64,000 nt of DNA from Heterohyrax brucei (Eukaryota; Chordata; Mammalia; Hyracoidea; Procaviidae), in contig CM053162.1 of the NCBI GenBank assembly GCA_028571685.1, positions 13,226,001 through 13,290,000 of the forward strand. The letters run 5' to 3'. The number at the start of each line of letters is the position of its first letter. The stretch's first letter is position 1. This document shows positions 32,131 to 43,200 of this stretch, in pieces. A program made the position numbers and the translations under genes. The notes under the pieces were generated by a model. The model made no database searches. It worked only from the letters and a program-made list of their open reading frames with translations, and was not told the DNA's origin.

Positions 32131-32285
32131 CAAACCCACTGTTGTTGCATTGGTGTAATTCATAGCAACCCTATAGGACACAGTAGAATGGCCCCATAGG
32201 ATTTCCAGTGAGCAGCTAATGGATTTGAACTGCCAATACTTTAGTTATCAGTTGATTTCTTAAGCACTGAGCATTCAGGGGTCCC
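32131..32285 (-). repeat. AfroSINE, reverse orientation
   Basis: AAACCCACTGTTGTTGCATT, CATAGCAACCCTATAGGACA, GATTTGAACTGCCAATAC and a head end near GCATTCAGGGGTCCC. Confidence 0.85.
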
Positions 32286-32326
32286 TTTTATATAAGCTGC
32301 TTATTAAATAGTGCCTCAGTCCAATA

Positions 32327-32410
32327 TCAACCATGGTGATGTAGTGGTTAAGTGCTTCATCTGCTAACCAGAAGGTTGGTAGTACAAATCAGCCAAACAC
32401 TCCTTGCAAG
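32327..32410 (+). repeat. AfroSINE, head half only
   Basis: CCATGGTGATGTAGTGGTTA, ATCTGCTAACCAGAAGGTTG and CCAAACACTCCTTG are present. The 3' half is absent. Confidence 0.75.
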
Positions 32411-33019
32411 CAGAAATCAGCGTCTTTTAATTCTCAAAATCCAAAGACAGGACCAAAGTTGTAGAGCTGTCCTTAATAGCACTTATGGTTCAAGTTTGAT
32501 ACTAATCTAAAATTAGTTTAAGAACTTCAGAGTTGACCCTCCATAAAATTCTGTGTTTTTGTAGAAGAGACTTTTGTGTAAAGTTTGTCATAGAAACAAT
32601 TAGTCAATTGAATAAAATCTCAAATCTCTCTCTTTTCAAAACTCATCAATTTTAGAGGTGATAACACACAGTCATGTGCTAAGACTGATGTTAGACTAAA
32701 TGAAAAAGAGAAAGCTGATAATAGCATGGGCTATTGCTGTAGAACAAGGGGCAGCTTCAGTTATTTTTAGGAAATATAAATCCTTTCTAGAACTCACTTA
32801 TTAAGGAGTTCTGGACCGGAATGAAGGCATCTCGTCTCTTTTTCCAGCAGTGAAATTTTGAGCCTTCATTTTATTTGCTTGGCCTCTTGTTTTACTACTT
32901 CTCTGCCTCTCTAGATAATGTCTCTAGGACTGCCCAGATACACACATGGCAATTAATATTTCAAAGCTCTAACCACATGCTAGCATTCCTCAAAACACTT
33001 TTGAAGGATTAATATATGA
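32411..33019. other. Unassigned sequence
   Basis: No gene or clear repeat recognised. Confidence 0.4.
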
Positions 33020-33195
33020 ACAACTCTTAAGAACACTATGAGGTAACTAATATCAGTATATGTTTCACACATGAAGAAATCAAGACCATATAGGTTAAGA
33101 AACTTGCCAAGGTCACACAGCTACCAAGTTAATGAGGCAAGATTTGAATTCTAGAAGTCTGGTATCAGAGCCTAAACTCAAGTAACCTGTAATGC
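33020..33195 (+). repeat. MIR
   Basis: CACTATGAGGTAACTAATAT, ACACATGAAGAAATCAAGAC, TTAAGAAACTTGCCAAGGTC, ACACAGCTACCAAGTTAATG and GATTTGAATTCTAGAAGTCT follow the MIR core closely. Best MIR in the window. Confidence 0.88.
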
Positions 33196-33326
33196 CTCTA
33201 TAAATAATTGTTTTACCAATGTCTACATTTGATATTAATATATAAGTATATATTCTAGGTAGTAATTTAGCATTTTTGCACGTTTGTAGTATTCATATAA
33301 TATCCATAATATATGTGTATATATGT

Positions 33327-33458
33327 AGGCTGGTTGCATAATGGTTAGCAGTTCAAACTACCAGTGGATCTGTGGAAGAAAAGATCTGATGACAAATTTA
33401 TTCCATCTTACGGGTCACTATGAGTTAGGATTGCCTCAATGGTAATGAGTTTTGGTTA
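33327..33458 (+). repeat. AfroSINE, diverged
   Basis: GTAGGCTGGTTGCATAATGG, AGTTCAAACTACCAGTGG, ACGGGTCACTATGAGTTAGG, TTGCCTCAATGGTAATGAGT and TTTGGTT. Part of the head is lost. Confidence 0.78.
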
Positions 33459-33530
33459 TATACACACACACACAACAGATATGCATATATATAAACATAC
33501 ATACATATGTGTGTATACACATACATACAT
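33459..33530. repeat. Microsatellite, TATA/CA/CATA mixed
   Basis: Alternating ACACACACAC, ATATAT and ACATACATACAT tracts, at the junction between a SINE tail and the RTE 3' end. Confidence 0.85.
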
Positions 33531-34799
33531 GTTGTTAGTTGTTAGGTACTGTGGAATCAGTTCTGACCCTTAAAAGGCCCATGGACAAGAAACCAAAACA
33601 TTGCCTCGCAATTATTGCTGTGCTTAAGCCCATCATTGCAGCCACTGGGCAAACCCACCTGGCAGAAGGTCTTCCTCTTTTTCACTAACCCTCTTGATAA
33701 CATGTCAAGGGAAGTGAGACACAGTCTCCCCATCTTTACTTCCAAGGGGCATTTTGTTTGCACTTCTTCCAAGACAGATTTATTCATTCTTTTGGCAGTC
33801 CACAGTGTATTCAATGTTCTTTGCCAACACCACAGTTCAAGGATATCAGTTTCTTTGGTCTTTTTATTCATTGTCCAGGCTTTACATGTGTATCAGGCAA
33901 TTGAAAATATGATAGCTTAAGTCATGTGCACCTTAGTCCTTTTCAATACTTTAAAGAGATCTCCTGCAGCTGATTTGCCCAGTGCAATGTGTCTCTTTTA
34001 CAAATTCTTGACTGCTGCTTTCCACAGGTGTTGATAGTAGATCCAAGTAACATAAAATTCTTGACAACTTCAGTCTTTTCTCCATTTATTATGATGTTGC
34101 TTCTCTGTCCACTTGCGAGGATTTGTGTTTTCTTTATGTTTAGTGTAATCCATACTGAAGACTGGAGTCTTTAGTTTTCATCAGTAAGCATTTCAGATCC
34201 CTTTTACTTTCAGCAAGTAAAATTGTGTCATCTGCATAATACAGGCTGTAGTGAGTCTTCCTCCAATCCCAATGTCCTGTTCTTCTTTATATAATGCTGC
34301 TTCTTGGATTATTTGTACAGCATACAAATTTAATAGGTATGATGAGAAGATATAACCCTGGTGCATACTGTTTCTGACTTTAAACAGTCATTCTGTTCCA
34401 GTGACTGTCTCTTAATCCATGTACAGCTGTCTGATGAGCACAGTTAAGTGTTCCAGAACTCTCATTTGCCACAATGTTATCTATAATTTGTTATGATCCA
34501 CACAGTTGGATGGCTTAACATAGTCGATAAACACAGCTTGACATCTTTCTGGTAATTTCTGTTTTCAGCCCAAATGTATGGACAGTAGTAATGATGTCCT
34601 TGGTTCTACATCTTCTTGTAAATCTTGCTTGAATTTCTGGAAGTTACTTATCCATGTACTACTTCACTTGCTTTTGAATGATCTTCAGCAAAACTTTACT
34701 TGAGTGTGATATTAGTAATGTTGTTTGATATACATTTGGTTGGATCACCTTTCTTGGGAATAGGCATAAACATAGATCTTTTCCAGTCAGCTGGCCAGG
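33531..34799 (-). mobile_element. RTE (BovB-like) LINE, 3' part
   Basis: Reverse-orientation RTE. The 3' terminus is GTTGTTAGTTGTTAGGTACT, then the C-terminal coding region (GATAACATGTCAAGGGAAGT near 33697 matches the conserved FGHVVR-type end). The reverse transcriptase region has CATCTGCATAATACAGG (LADD/YADD-type box region, near 34230) and text near 34740-34795 that encodes 'DWKRSMFMPIPKKGDP' on the minus strand. Coding frames are heavily broken. It was split by a second RTE at 34800 (flanking TGGCCAGGT duplication). Confidence 0.82.
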
Positions 34800-35122
34800 T
34801 TGTTGTGCTGTTGTTAGGTACTGTTGAGTCTGTTCTGAATCATAAGAGCATAGTGACCCTATGAACAACAGAATGAAACACTACCAAGTCTTGCGCTATG
34901 TCCAAAGTTGTTTTTTATGATTAAGCCCCTTGTTGCGGCCACTGTGTTGGTCCATCTCTTCGAGGGTCTTCTTTTTTCACACTGACCCTCCACTCAACCA
35001 AGCATAATGTTCTTCTCCAGGGACTGATCTTTCCTGACAACATGTCCAAAGTACGTAAGATGCAGTCTTGTCATCTTTACTTCCAAGAAGCACTCTGGTT
35101 GTACTTCTTCCAGAATGATCTG
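34800..35122 (-). mobile_element. Second RTE, 3' end, inserted in the first RTE
   Basis: About 320 bp with the RTE 3' terminus (CTGTTGTTAGGTACTGTTGA) and the C-terminal 'LEEVQPECFLEVKMTRLHLT', 'YFGHVVRKDQSLEKNIMLG' coding segment. It is flanked by TGGCCAGGT at 34791-34799 and about 35123-35131. It therefore moved as a 5'-truncated RTE copy into an older one. Confidence 0.78.
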
Positions 35123-35735
35123 TTGGCCAGGTAGTGTCTTCCAAATTTCTTGGCATAAGCGAGTGAGCACTTTCAGTGTTGCACCCATTTTGAAACATCT
35201 CACTTGATATTCCATCAATTCTTGGAGTTTTGTTTTTCACCAGTGCATTCAGTGCAGCCTGAACTTCTACCTTTAGTAGCATTATTTCCTGATCATATAT
35301 TGCCTTCTGAAAAGGTTGAGTAGTGGCCCATTCTTTTTGGTACAGTAACTCTGTATTCTTTTATCTTCTTTTGATTCTTCCTGAATCATTTACTAAGTTC
35401 CCCATAGAATACTTCAGTGTTGCAACTCAAGGCTTGAATTTTTTCTTCAGTTCTTCCAGTTTCAGAAATGCAGAACATGTTATTCTCTTCCTCATGATTT
35501 ATTTTGTCTTCTTGAACCAACTGTTACAATCTTCCGGTCAGCTCTGTTAATTCACAATTTTTCCTTTTGCTTGAATTACTTAACGTTTAAGAGCAACTAT
35601 CAGAATCACTTCTGATATCCTTTTGGGTTTTTTCTTTCTTTACTTTCTTTTTAATGACCTCTTGCTTGTCTGGTCTTTTGTCATTAGTGTTAAATGAGTC
35701 AAATCTATTGTTGCTATAGTCTCTAAATTCTATTA
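35123..35735 (-). mobile_element. RTE LINE, continuation of the outer element
   Basis: Minus-strand text gives 'IWKTLPGQQ' and 'EVQAALNALVKNKTPRIDGI', the start of the RTE reverse transcriptase domain (NKxPGxDGI-like motif). Upstream frames are degraded. The 5' limit is uncertain. It ends before the (AC)n tract. Confidence 0.75.
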
Positions 35736-35787
35736 GGATATACCCAGGGTCATACTTTGGCTCTCATGTGTATTTATGTTATATATG

Positions 35788-35790
<3 letters not shown>

Positions 35791-35839
<49 letters not shown>
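35791..35839. repeat. (AC)n microsatellite
   Basis: About 24 perfect AC units directly precede an AfroSINE. Confidence 0.97.
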
Positions 35840-35843
<4 letters not shown>

Positions 35844-35995
35844 CCATGGTAACACAGTGGTTAAGTGTTATGTCTGCTAACCAAACTGTTGGCAGTTCCA
35901 ATCCATCAGTCACTCACTGGAAACTCTGTGCAGCAGTTCTACTCTGTTCTATGAGTAGGAATCAACTAGATAGCACTGGGTTAGGTTTCTTTTTA
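35840..35995 (+). repeat. AfroSINE, short form
   Basis: AACCATGGTAACACAGTGGT, CTAACCAAACTGTTGGCAGT, CAGTTCTACTCTGTTCTATG, GAATCAACTAGATAGCACTG and GGTTAGGTTT. Confidence 0.88.
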
Positions 35996-36103
35996 ATATA
36001 TATATCTATACACAGACATATATATGTGCATATGTGATGTAAACACATGTAGTGTGTGTATGTATGTAAGTGTATATATATATAAATATACGTATATATA
36101 TAT
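35996..36103. repeat. AT-rich microsatellite, TA/TATG/TGTA units
   Basis: Tracts of TATATATA, GTGTGTATGTATG and ATACGTATATATAT without other features. Confidence 0.85.
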
Positions 36104-36108
36104 GGGGA

Positions 36109-36345
36109 CTGCCACTTACATTTGTGAACTCAACCTACATATCTCATTGATGAGCATTGCTACATCACTTTTGAAGTACTCCCTTTGGAAAGCTATGCAC
36201 TGGTGCCAGTATCCATGCTTCAAAGTTATTTTGCAACTCTTTCTGGAATGGCCATCAGAGCTGTTGTCATATTCCCTGTGATGTCGTGAATGTCATCCAA
36301 AAGTCTTCCTTTCAATATTTCCTTGGGTGTTCCAATACAGTTATT
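36109..36345 (-). mobile_element. Mariner/Tc1-like transposase remnant (minus copy)
   Basis: On the minus strand, near 36150-36260, pieces read 'ALMAIPERV', 'FEAW' and, after a frameshift, 'WHQCIAFQREYFKSDV'. This is the C-terminal end pattern of mariner-type transposases (F..CF..W..RW..CI...G.YFEGD). Upstream, near 36265-36330, 'RLLDDIHDITGNMTTA' is in frame. It is broken by frameshifts. Confidence 0.5.
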
Positions 36346-36412
36346 TCTTTACTGGCTAAGAACTCCCTCACAGACACTGACCAATTAAGGTGACGAACTT
36401 GTACCTTACCAC

Positions 36413-36545
36413 CATGAACAATGGCCATTCCAGAAAAAATTCCAAAATTGCTTTGAAGAGTGGATGAGGCACTGGTATGGGTGCATAACTTCCCAAGAGG
36501 AATTATTTGAAGGTCACTGTGGTGATATTCAGCAATGAGTTATGG
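36413..36545 (+). mobile_element. Mariner/Tc1-like transposase remnant (plus copy)
   Basis: The plus frame reads 'FQKKFQNCFEEWMRHWYGC' followed by 'ITSQEELFEGHC', the same C-terminal segment as the minus copy at 36109-36345. The two share TGGCCATTCCAGAAA and form a diverged inverted pair about 160 bp apart. No terminal inverted repeats were recognised. Confidence 0.55.
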
Positions 36546-36837
36546 AACACTTAGAACAATTAAGTTCTCAGACTTATTTGTGTATATATACATACATAAT
36601 TCTATGCTATTATCTGCTACTAATAAGCAACACTTGGTTCCCTAGTTTTTGAAAAAACAAATGCATTTTCCTGAGAAAACTCCTTATCTCGAAGGTTTCT
36701 TTTTTTTTAAGATAGTGGATCTTAATCATCTAGGATCTTCTGTACTCCAAAGTGTTCTGACTCATTCTACCTACTAGTCAGTAACCTGGAAGTTATCAGT
36801 AGTAGCTTCATAATTATGATCACACATACTTCTTCCA
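36546..36837. other. Unassigned sequence
   Basis: No feature recognised. Confidence 0.4.
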
Positions 36838-37045
36838 AAGGAGTCCTGTGTGGCACAAATGGTTAACCACTCAACTAGTGCTGAAATGTTGGTGTTCTGA
36901 ATACAACCAGAAACATGTTGGAAGACAAGCCTGAGAATCTGCTTCTGAATGTCACAGCCTTGAAAATGCTGTGAAGCACATTTCTACTCTGCACATATGA
37001 CACCAGTATCAATTGCAATTGACCCAGCAGCAGCTGACAACTACA
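36838..37045 (+). repeat. AfroSINE, long form
   Basis: GGAGTCCTGTGTGGCACAAA, GGTTAACCACTCAACTAGTG, the middle block AGAATCTGCTTCTGAATGTC, ACAGCCTTGAAAATGCTGTG and the end GACCCAGCAGCAGCTGACAA. Old and diverged. Confidence 0.78.
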
Positions 37046-37244
37046 CACTTTTCTTAAGAAATAGCAGAGCTTTTGGCGGAGAACACAGCTTCATCTTTCC
37101 AAAAAAGATCATTCATTTTTGAGACCTCAAAGATGAACAACCTATTTCCCTTCCCTGCTAAAAGAAAGGCTTATTACTGATCTAATTTTGATAGTGAACA
37201 GAAATTAAAAATAAGAAAAAAATTCCTAAATTATCAGTTATTTT
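37046..37244. other. Unassigned AT-rich sequence
   Basis: No feature recognised. Confidence 0.4.
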
Positions 37245-39024
37245 TTAAAAAATATTTTCTTGTGCTTTACGTGAGAGTTTACAACCCAAGTCAATTTGCC
37301 ATACAAAAACTTACACACATTATTGTGTAACTCTAGCTGCTCTTTCCCATGTTGTTAACAACACACTCTTCTTTTCTACCCTATGTTTCTTGTGTCCATT
37401 CATCTAGCTCCTGTCCCTCTGCCCTCTCATCCTGCCTTTGGACAGCTTCCCATTTAATCTCATGTGTCTACTCAAGCCAAGAAGCACAGTCTTTGCTAGT
37501 ATCATTTTATGTCTGATAGTCCAGTCCAATCTTTGTGTGAAGAATTGGCTTCAGGAATGGTTTCAATTCTAATAACAGTCTCAGGGCCATGTCTTCCAGG
37601 GATCCTCCAGTCTGTTGATCAAGTCTGGCCTTTTTAATAGGTTCAAGTTCTGTACCCCATTATTTTTTTTCCTGCCTCATCAGTACTCTTTGTTGTGTTA
37701 CGTGTCAGGGCATCACTGGTGGTGGCCAGGTAACATCTAGATCTTATGGTCTCATGCTAATATAGTCTCTGGGTTATGTGGCCCTTTCTGTCTCTTGGGC
37801 TCATAATTTCCTTAAGTCTTTGATATCCTTCATTCTCCTCTGCTCCATGTGGGTTGGGACCACTTGATGCTTCTTAGATGGCTGCTTGCTAGCTTTTAAG
37901 ATCCAGACACAACTCACCAAAGTGGTATGCAGAATATTTTATTAAAAAACTTTGTTATGCGAATTCACCTAGATGTCTCCTGAAACCATGATCCCCAGAC
38001 CCCTGACCTGTTACTCTGTCCCTTGAAGTGTTTGTTTATATTTAGGAAACTTCTTAGGTTTAATCCAGCTGTGCTGATCTTCCCGGTGTTGCATGCTGTA
38101 CCCCCATTCACCTAACTCAATTTCTATCAAAATTACTGTCTAATCAGTGGACACCACTCACACTCCTTCTGCATTCTTGTAACTGTCAAAGACTGTTTTC
38201 TTCTATTTCTAAACTTTTCTTGAGTGCTTATAATAGTGATCTCACACAATATTTGTCCTTTTGTGATTGACTAATTTCACTCCGAATAAGGTCTTCCAGA
38301 TTCCTCCATGCTATTACATGTTTCCCAAGATCATCATTGTTTTTTATCTTTGCAAGGTATTCCATCGTGTGAGTATACCATAGTTTGTTTACACATTCAT
38401 CTGCTGATGGGCATCTAGGTTGATTCCATCTTTTTTTGCTATTGTCGACAGTGCTGCAACTAATTTCACTCAGCATAATGCCTTCCAGATTCCTCCATGT
38501 TACGTTTCCCAAGATTTTTAATTACCTTTCAGTCTCTTCTTTCGTTACGGGTTTATTTAGTTTTCTACCTCTGTGTGTGTTAGCTTAGGTAGGTAGTATG
38601 TTTCTAGAAATTTTTTCATTTCTTTTAGGTTTTCAAATTTATTAGACAACAAATTTTCATAATGTTCTGTTAAGAGTATTGTTTTAATTTCAGTTGGGTC
38701 TGTCATTTCTTATTCAGGTTATTTGCTTCCTGTCCTATTTTTCTTTTATCAGTTTGGCAAGTGGTTTATTGATTTTGTTGATGTTTTCAAAGAACCAGGT
38801 TTTGGTGTTGATTATTTTTCTATTCTCTAATTCATTTAATCCAGCTCTAATTTTTATTATTTATTTTCTTCTGGCACCTGAAGGTTTCTTTTGCTTCTAT
38901 CTTTCTGTTAAAGTTGTAGATTTGGGGCCCTCTCTTTTCTTAGAATCTGTGCATTTATTGAGATAAATTGACCTCTCAGCACTACTTATGCTGTGTCACA
39001 AAGGTTGTAGTAGGATGTATTTCC
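37245..39024 (-). mobile_element. L1-D, segment 1 (3' UTR and ORF2 pieces), outermost host of the nest
   Basis: A 3' UTR of a third type in reverse (TTGTGCTTTACGTGAGAGTT after an AT-rich tail; TAGATGGCTGCTTGCTAGCT near 37876) runs to 38225, followed by the ORF2 C-terminus (38228-38517). At about 38518 the text jumps to ORF2 upstream of the reverse transcriptase (38518-39024), so about 1.7-2 kb is missing. It stops at the L1-A target site and resumes at 60445 with the expected next ORF2 bases. Confidence 0.78.
38228..38517 (-). pseudogene. L1-D ORF2 C-terminal remnant with a partial internal duplication
   Basis: One frame of 94 codons encodes '[20 protein letters not shown]', 'THTMEYLAKIKNNDDLGK' and 'SQKDKYCVRSLL' (the natural C-terminus). 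Its N-terminal part, 'GNVTWRNLEGIMLSEIS', repeats the later 'AWRNLEDLIRSEIS' segment. At DNA level about 38460-38512 duplicates about 38272-38325. Confidence 0.8.
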
Positions 39025-39300
39025 TTTTTATTTTTACTGTCATTCAGTAAAAGTACACAATCCAAATCAGTATTGCATGCCCACGTATTTGCAGCTCCCT
39101 CTACTGTCCCCGCTTGCTGACAGCACACACCTCCTTTTAACTCTGTACATCTAATATCCTGTTAACAAGTATCTGCCCCCATTCCTGCATCCACTACTCT
39201 CCCATCTAGAAGGACACTAGTAGGACAGCCTCCTACAGGAGTTCCTACACAGAACTACAAAGTATGCACACCAAATGGTCATACTGTATCCTTGAATCTA
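39025..39300 (-). mobile_element. L1-A, segment 1 (3' end)
   Basis: 3' UTR start in reverse (TTTTTACTGTCATTCAGTAA, then TCCTGTTAACAAGTATCTGC) up to TGTATCCTTGAATCTATTC, where L1-B interrupts. L1-A resumes at about 46081 with the next 3' UTR text, GAAGAGTTGACTCATCAC. Left target-site copy for L1-A: TGTATTTCC at 39016-39024, versus TGTATTTTC at 60445-60453. Confidence 0.82.
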
Positions 39301-40271
39301 TTCTTTTTTCTTTCTTATTGTGATTGACTAAAAGTATACAATCCAAGTTAAATTTGAATGCCTGCCTGTCTGTAGCTTCTTTCACTCTCCTTTCCATTGA
39401 CAGCACACTCTTCCTTTCTGTTCTATCCATGTCATATCCTCTTAACAATGTCCTGTCCCCTCTTCTCCACCCTCTCCTCTCCCTTCTAGTGAAAAGCCAA
39501 CAGGACAGCATCCTGTAGATGCATAGAACCATAAAGTGGACACACCATATAGTCACTTTGTGTCCTCAAGTCCAATCCATTTCTGTCTGAAGAGCTGACT
39601 TCAGTAATGATTATGGTAAGGGGCAGTAGCCGGTCTAGGGACCATATTCCCAGGGTAAATCTTAGGTCTTCAGACCATCAGTTGTAATCTTAAGGTGCAC
39701 CCCTCTTTTTCTCATGTTGTCACTGGGACACAACATTGTGTGCCCCATCACATCTGTCATTGTGGTAGCCAGGCACCATCTGGTACTTTCGGTCACATGT
39801 TGATACAATCACCCCTACACATGGGTCTTTCTGTCTTCTGAGCTCTTTCTCTCTCATGTCTTTATTGTCCTTGGTTGTCATCTGATACAGCTGAGTTGGG
39901 ACCATTTGATGTTCTCAGGTGGCAGCTTGTTAGCTTTTAAACCCCTAGACACCACTGGCCAATATGGAGAGCAGAAGACTCTTAACAAAAGGCTAATTAT
40001 GTCAATCGGCCTCAGTTTGCCCTAAGATCATGGTCCCCAGACCCCTGCCCCTTCTACTCTATCCTTGCAGTATTGGGTTAAGATTAGAAGAGTTTACAAT
40101 TTATGTTTCAGTCCAGTAAAGTTGATCTTCTTTCTAATGTGTGCTGTCACTTTTACCCAAACAAATGTCTATCAACTATCTAATCTATAAAACCCCTTCC
40201 CCCTCCCTCCCCTCCTTTCTAGCCATCAAAGAGTCTTTTCTTCTGTACATGAGTCTGTTTTTAAGTCCTTA

Positions 40272-43200
40272 TAATACAGATCTTATACAATATTTATCCT
40301 TGTGCCACTGACTGATTTCACTTAACATACTGTCTTCCTGTTGAAACCAGGTTAATGAGATGCTTCTTCAAAATCGTCATTGTTCTTGATCATTACAGTT
40401 TTCCACTTAGTATATGTACCACAGCTTGTTTATTAATTCATCTGTTGTTGGGCATCTGGGATGATCCTATATTTTTGCAATTGTGGACTGGGCTACAATA
40501 AACATTCATGTCCATGTATCAATTGATGGTGAACGGCCTTGATTGTGTAGGATATATTCCAAGCAGTGGAATTACTGGGTCAAATGGTATATCTATATCC
40601 AGTTTTTTAAGGAAGCACCAGATGGCTTTTGAAAGAGGTTACACTAATTTGCAATCCCACCAACAGTGTAGGAGAGTTCCAATTTCTCCACAGCCTCTCC
40701 TGCGTTTCTTGTTTTGCATTTTTTGGATCATGGCCAACGTTGTTGGGGTGAGACAGTATCTCGTTATAGTTTTGATTTGCATTTCTTTAATAACTAATGA
40801 CTGTGAGCATGTCTGCATGTGTTTTTTGGCTGCATGGATTTCCTTTTTAGTGAAGTGTCTATTTCCTTTGCCCAGTGCTTAATTGGGTTATTTACCTTTT
40901 TCTTGTTGATATTTTGCAGTGTCTTGTAGATTATGGAGATCAGATGTTGATCTGACATATGGTTGCCAAATATTTTTTACCATTTTGTGACTGGTTTTTT
41001 AATTCTTTTGATAAAGTCTTTGGATGAGCCTAAGTGTTTGATTCTTAGTAGTTCCCATTTGTCTGTTTTCTGTGATCAAGCTTTGTCAGATTTTGAAGTC
41101 TGTCTAAGTTGTGTATTGAAACTTCCATTGTTGACCCTATTTCTTCTTGCATTCTCTTTATCGTTTTAGGTTTAATATTTAGGTCTTTTATCCAGTTTAG
41201 TTGGTTTTTGTGTAACCCGTTAGATAACAGTCCTGTTTCAATTTTTTTGCAGATGGATATCCAATTTTGCCAACACCATTTGTTAAAGAGATTGTTTTCT
41301 CCCAGTTTAGAATCTTGGGGCCTTTTTCAAATATCAACTGTTTATAGGATAATGATGTCATCTCTGGGGCCTCCAATCTATTCCATTGGTCTATGTCTCT
41401 TTTTGTACAAGTACCAGGCTGTTTTGACTACTGTGGCAGTGTAATAAGTTCTAAAGTCAGGTAGTGAGAAGCCTCCTAGTCATGTTCTTCTTCAGTAGTG
41501 CTCTGCTTACCTGAGGTTTCTTCTACTTCCAAAGAAAGTTGGTGACTTTTTTCTCCATCTCCTTAAAAAACTGTCACTGGAATTTGTATTGGGATTGCAT
41601 TGTTTATGTAGATTGCTTTGGGTGAAAAAGACATTTTCGCAATGTTAAATCTTCCTATCCATGATTAGGGTAGGCTTCTCCATTTATGTAACTTTCTCTT
41701 ACTTTCTAGTGCTTGTAGTTCTCTTTGTATAGGTCTCTTGTATCTCTAGTTAGATTTATTCCTAGGTATTTTATCATTTCGTGGGCTATAGTACATGGCA
41801 TTAATTTGGTGATTTCTTCTTGAATGATTTCTTTATTGATATAAAGGAATCCTACTAATTTACTTGTGTTTATTTCATATCCTGATAATTTGCTGAACTC
41901 TTCTATTAGTTCAAGTAGTTTGCTATGGATTCTTTAGGATTCTCTGTGGATACCATCATATCATCTGCAAGCAGGGAGATTTTTATTTCTTCTTTGCTGA
42001 TGCCAGCCAAGCCAAGTGCAGATGCCCTTTATTTCTTTGTTTTGCTCAATTGCTCTGTTGAGAACATCTAGCCCAATGTCGAATAGAAATGATGAGCGTA
42101 GGCATCCTTGCCTACTTCCCATTCTGAAGGGGAATTCTTTCAGTCTCTCTCCATTGAGGATGATGTAGGCAGTTAGCTTTGCATAGATGCCCCTTACTGT
42201 GTTGAGGTATTTGCCTTCTATTCCTAGTTTGCTGAGAGTTTTTAGAATGAATGAGTATTGGACTTCCTCAAATGCCTTTTCTGCATCAATTGACAAAATC
42301 AGGTGATTCCTATCTTTGGTGTATTTCTATGGTTGATCATATTAATTGTTTTTCTGATGTTGAACCAGCCATGCATCCCTCATATGAATCCAAATTCATC
42401 ATGATAAATTATTTGTTTGATATGTTGTTGAATTCTATTGGCAAGCAATTTATTGAAGATTTTTGCATCTAGGTTCATGAGTGATATTCGTATGTAGTTC
42501 TTCTTTTCTGTGGGATCTTTCCCTGGCTTTGGGGTCAGGGTTATGCTGGCTTCATAGAATGTAATTGAGAGTATTCCACCCTTTCTATGCTGTGAAACAG
42601 TCTCAGTAGTATTGGGGTTAACTCTTCTCTAAAAGCTTAGCAGAATTCTCCAGTGAAGCCATCTGGGCCAGGGCTTTTTTTTGGTTGGTAGTTTTTGATG
42701 ACTTTTTCAATCTCTTCCTTTGTGATGGGTTTACTAGTTGTTCTACTTCTCCTTGTGGCAAGTGAAATGAATCTAAGAATTTGTCAGTTTGCTCTGGGTT
42801 TTCAAATAGAGTACAGTCTTCCATAGTATTCTGTTACGATATTTTTGATTTCTGTTGGATCCACTCTGACATCTCCCATCTCATTTATTGTTTGGGTTGC
42901 TTCCTTTCCTGTTTCTCTTTAGTAAGTTTAGCCAATAGTTTGTCAATTTGGTTGATGTTTTCAGAAAACCAGCCTTTGGTTTTATCAAATTTTTCAATTG
43001 TTCTTCTATTCTCTAATTCATTTAGTTCTGCTCTAACCTTTATGATTTGTTTTCCCTGGTGCCTGAGGAGTTCCTCTGTTGCTCTCTTTCTACTTGTTCA
43101 AGCTGTAGGGGTAATTCTTTGGTTTGGGTCCTTTCTTCTTTCTGGATGTGTGCATTTATAGAGATAAACTGACCTCTGAGCAGTGCTTTGTCTGTATCCC

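Noticed and set aside
35791-35839. CRISPR-like or satellite array
   Set aside because: It is a simple (AC)n microsatellite. No spaced repeats of 20-40 bp with unique spacers occur anywhere in the window.
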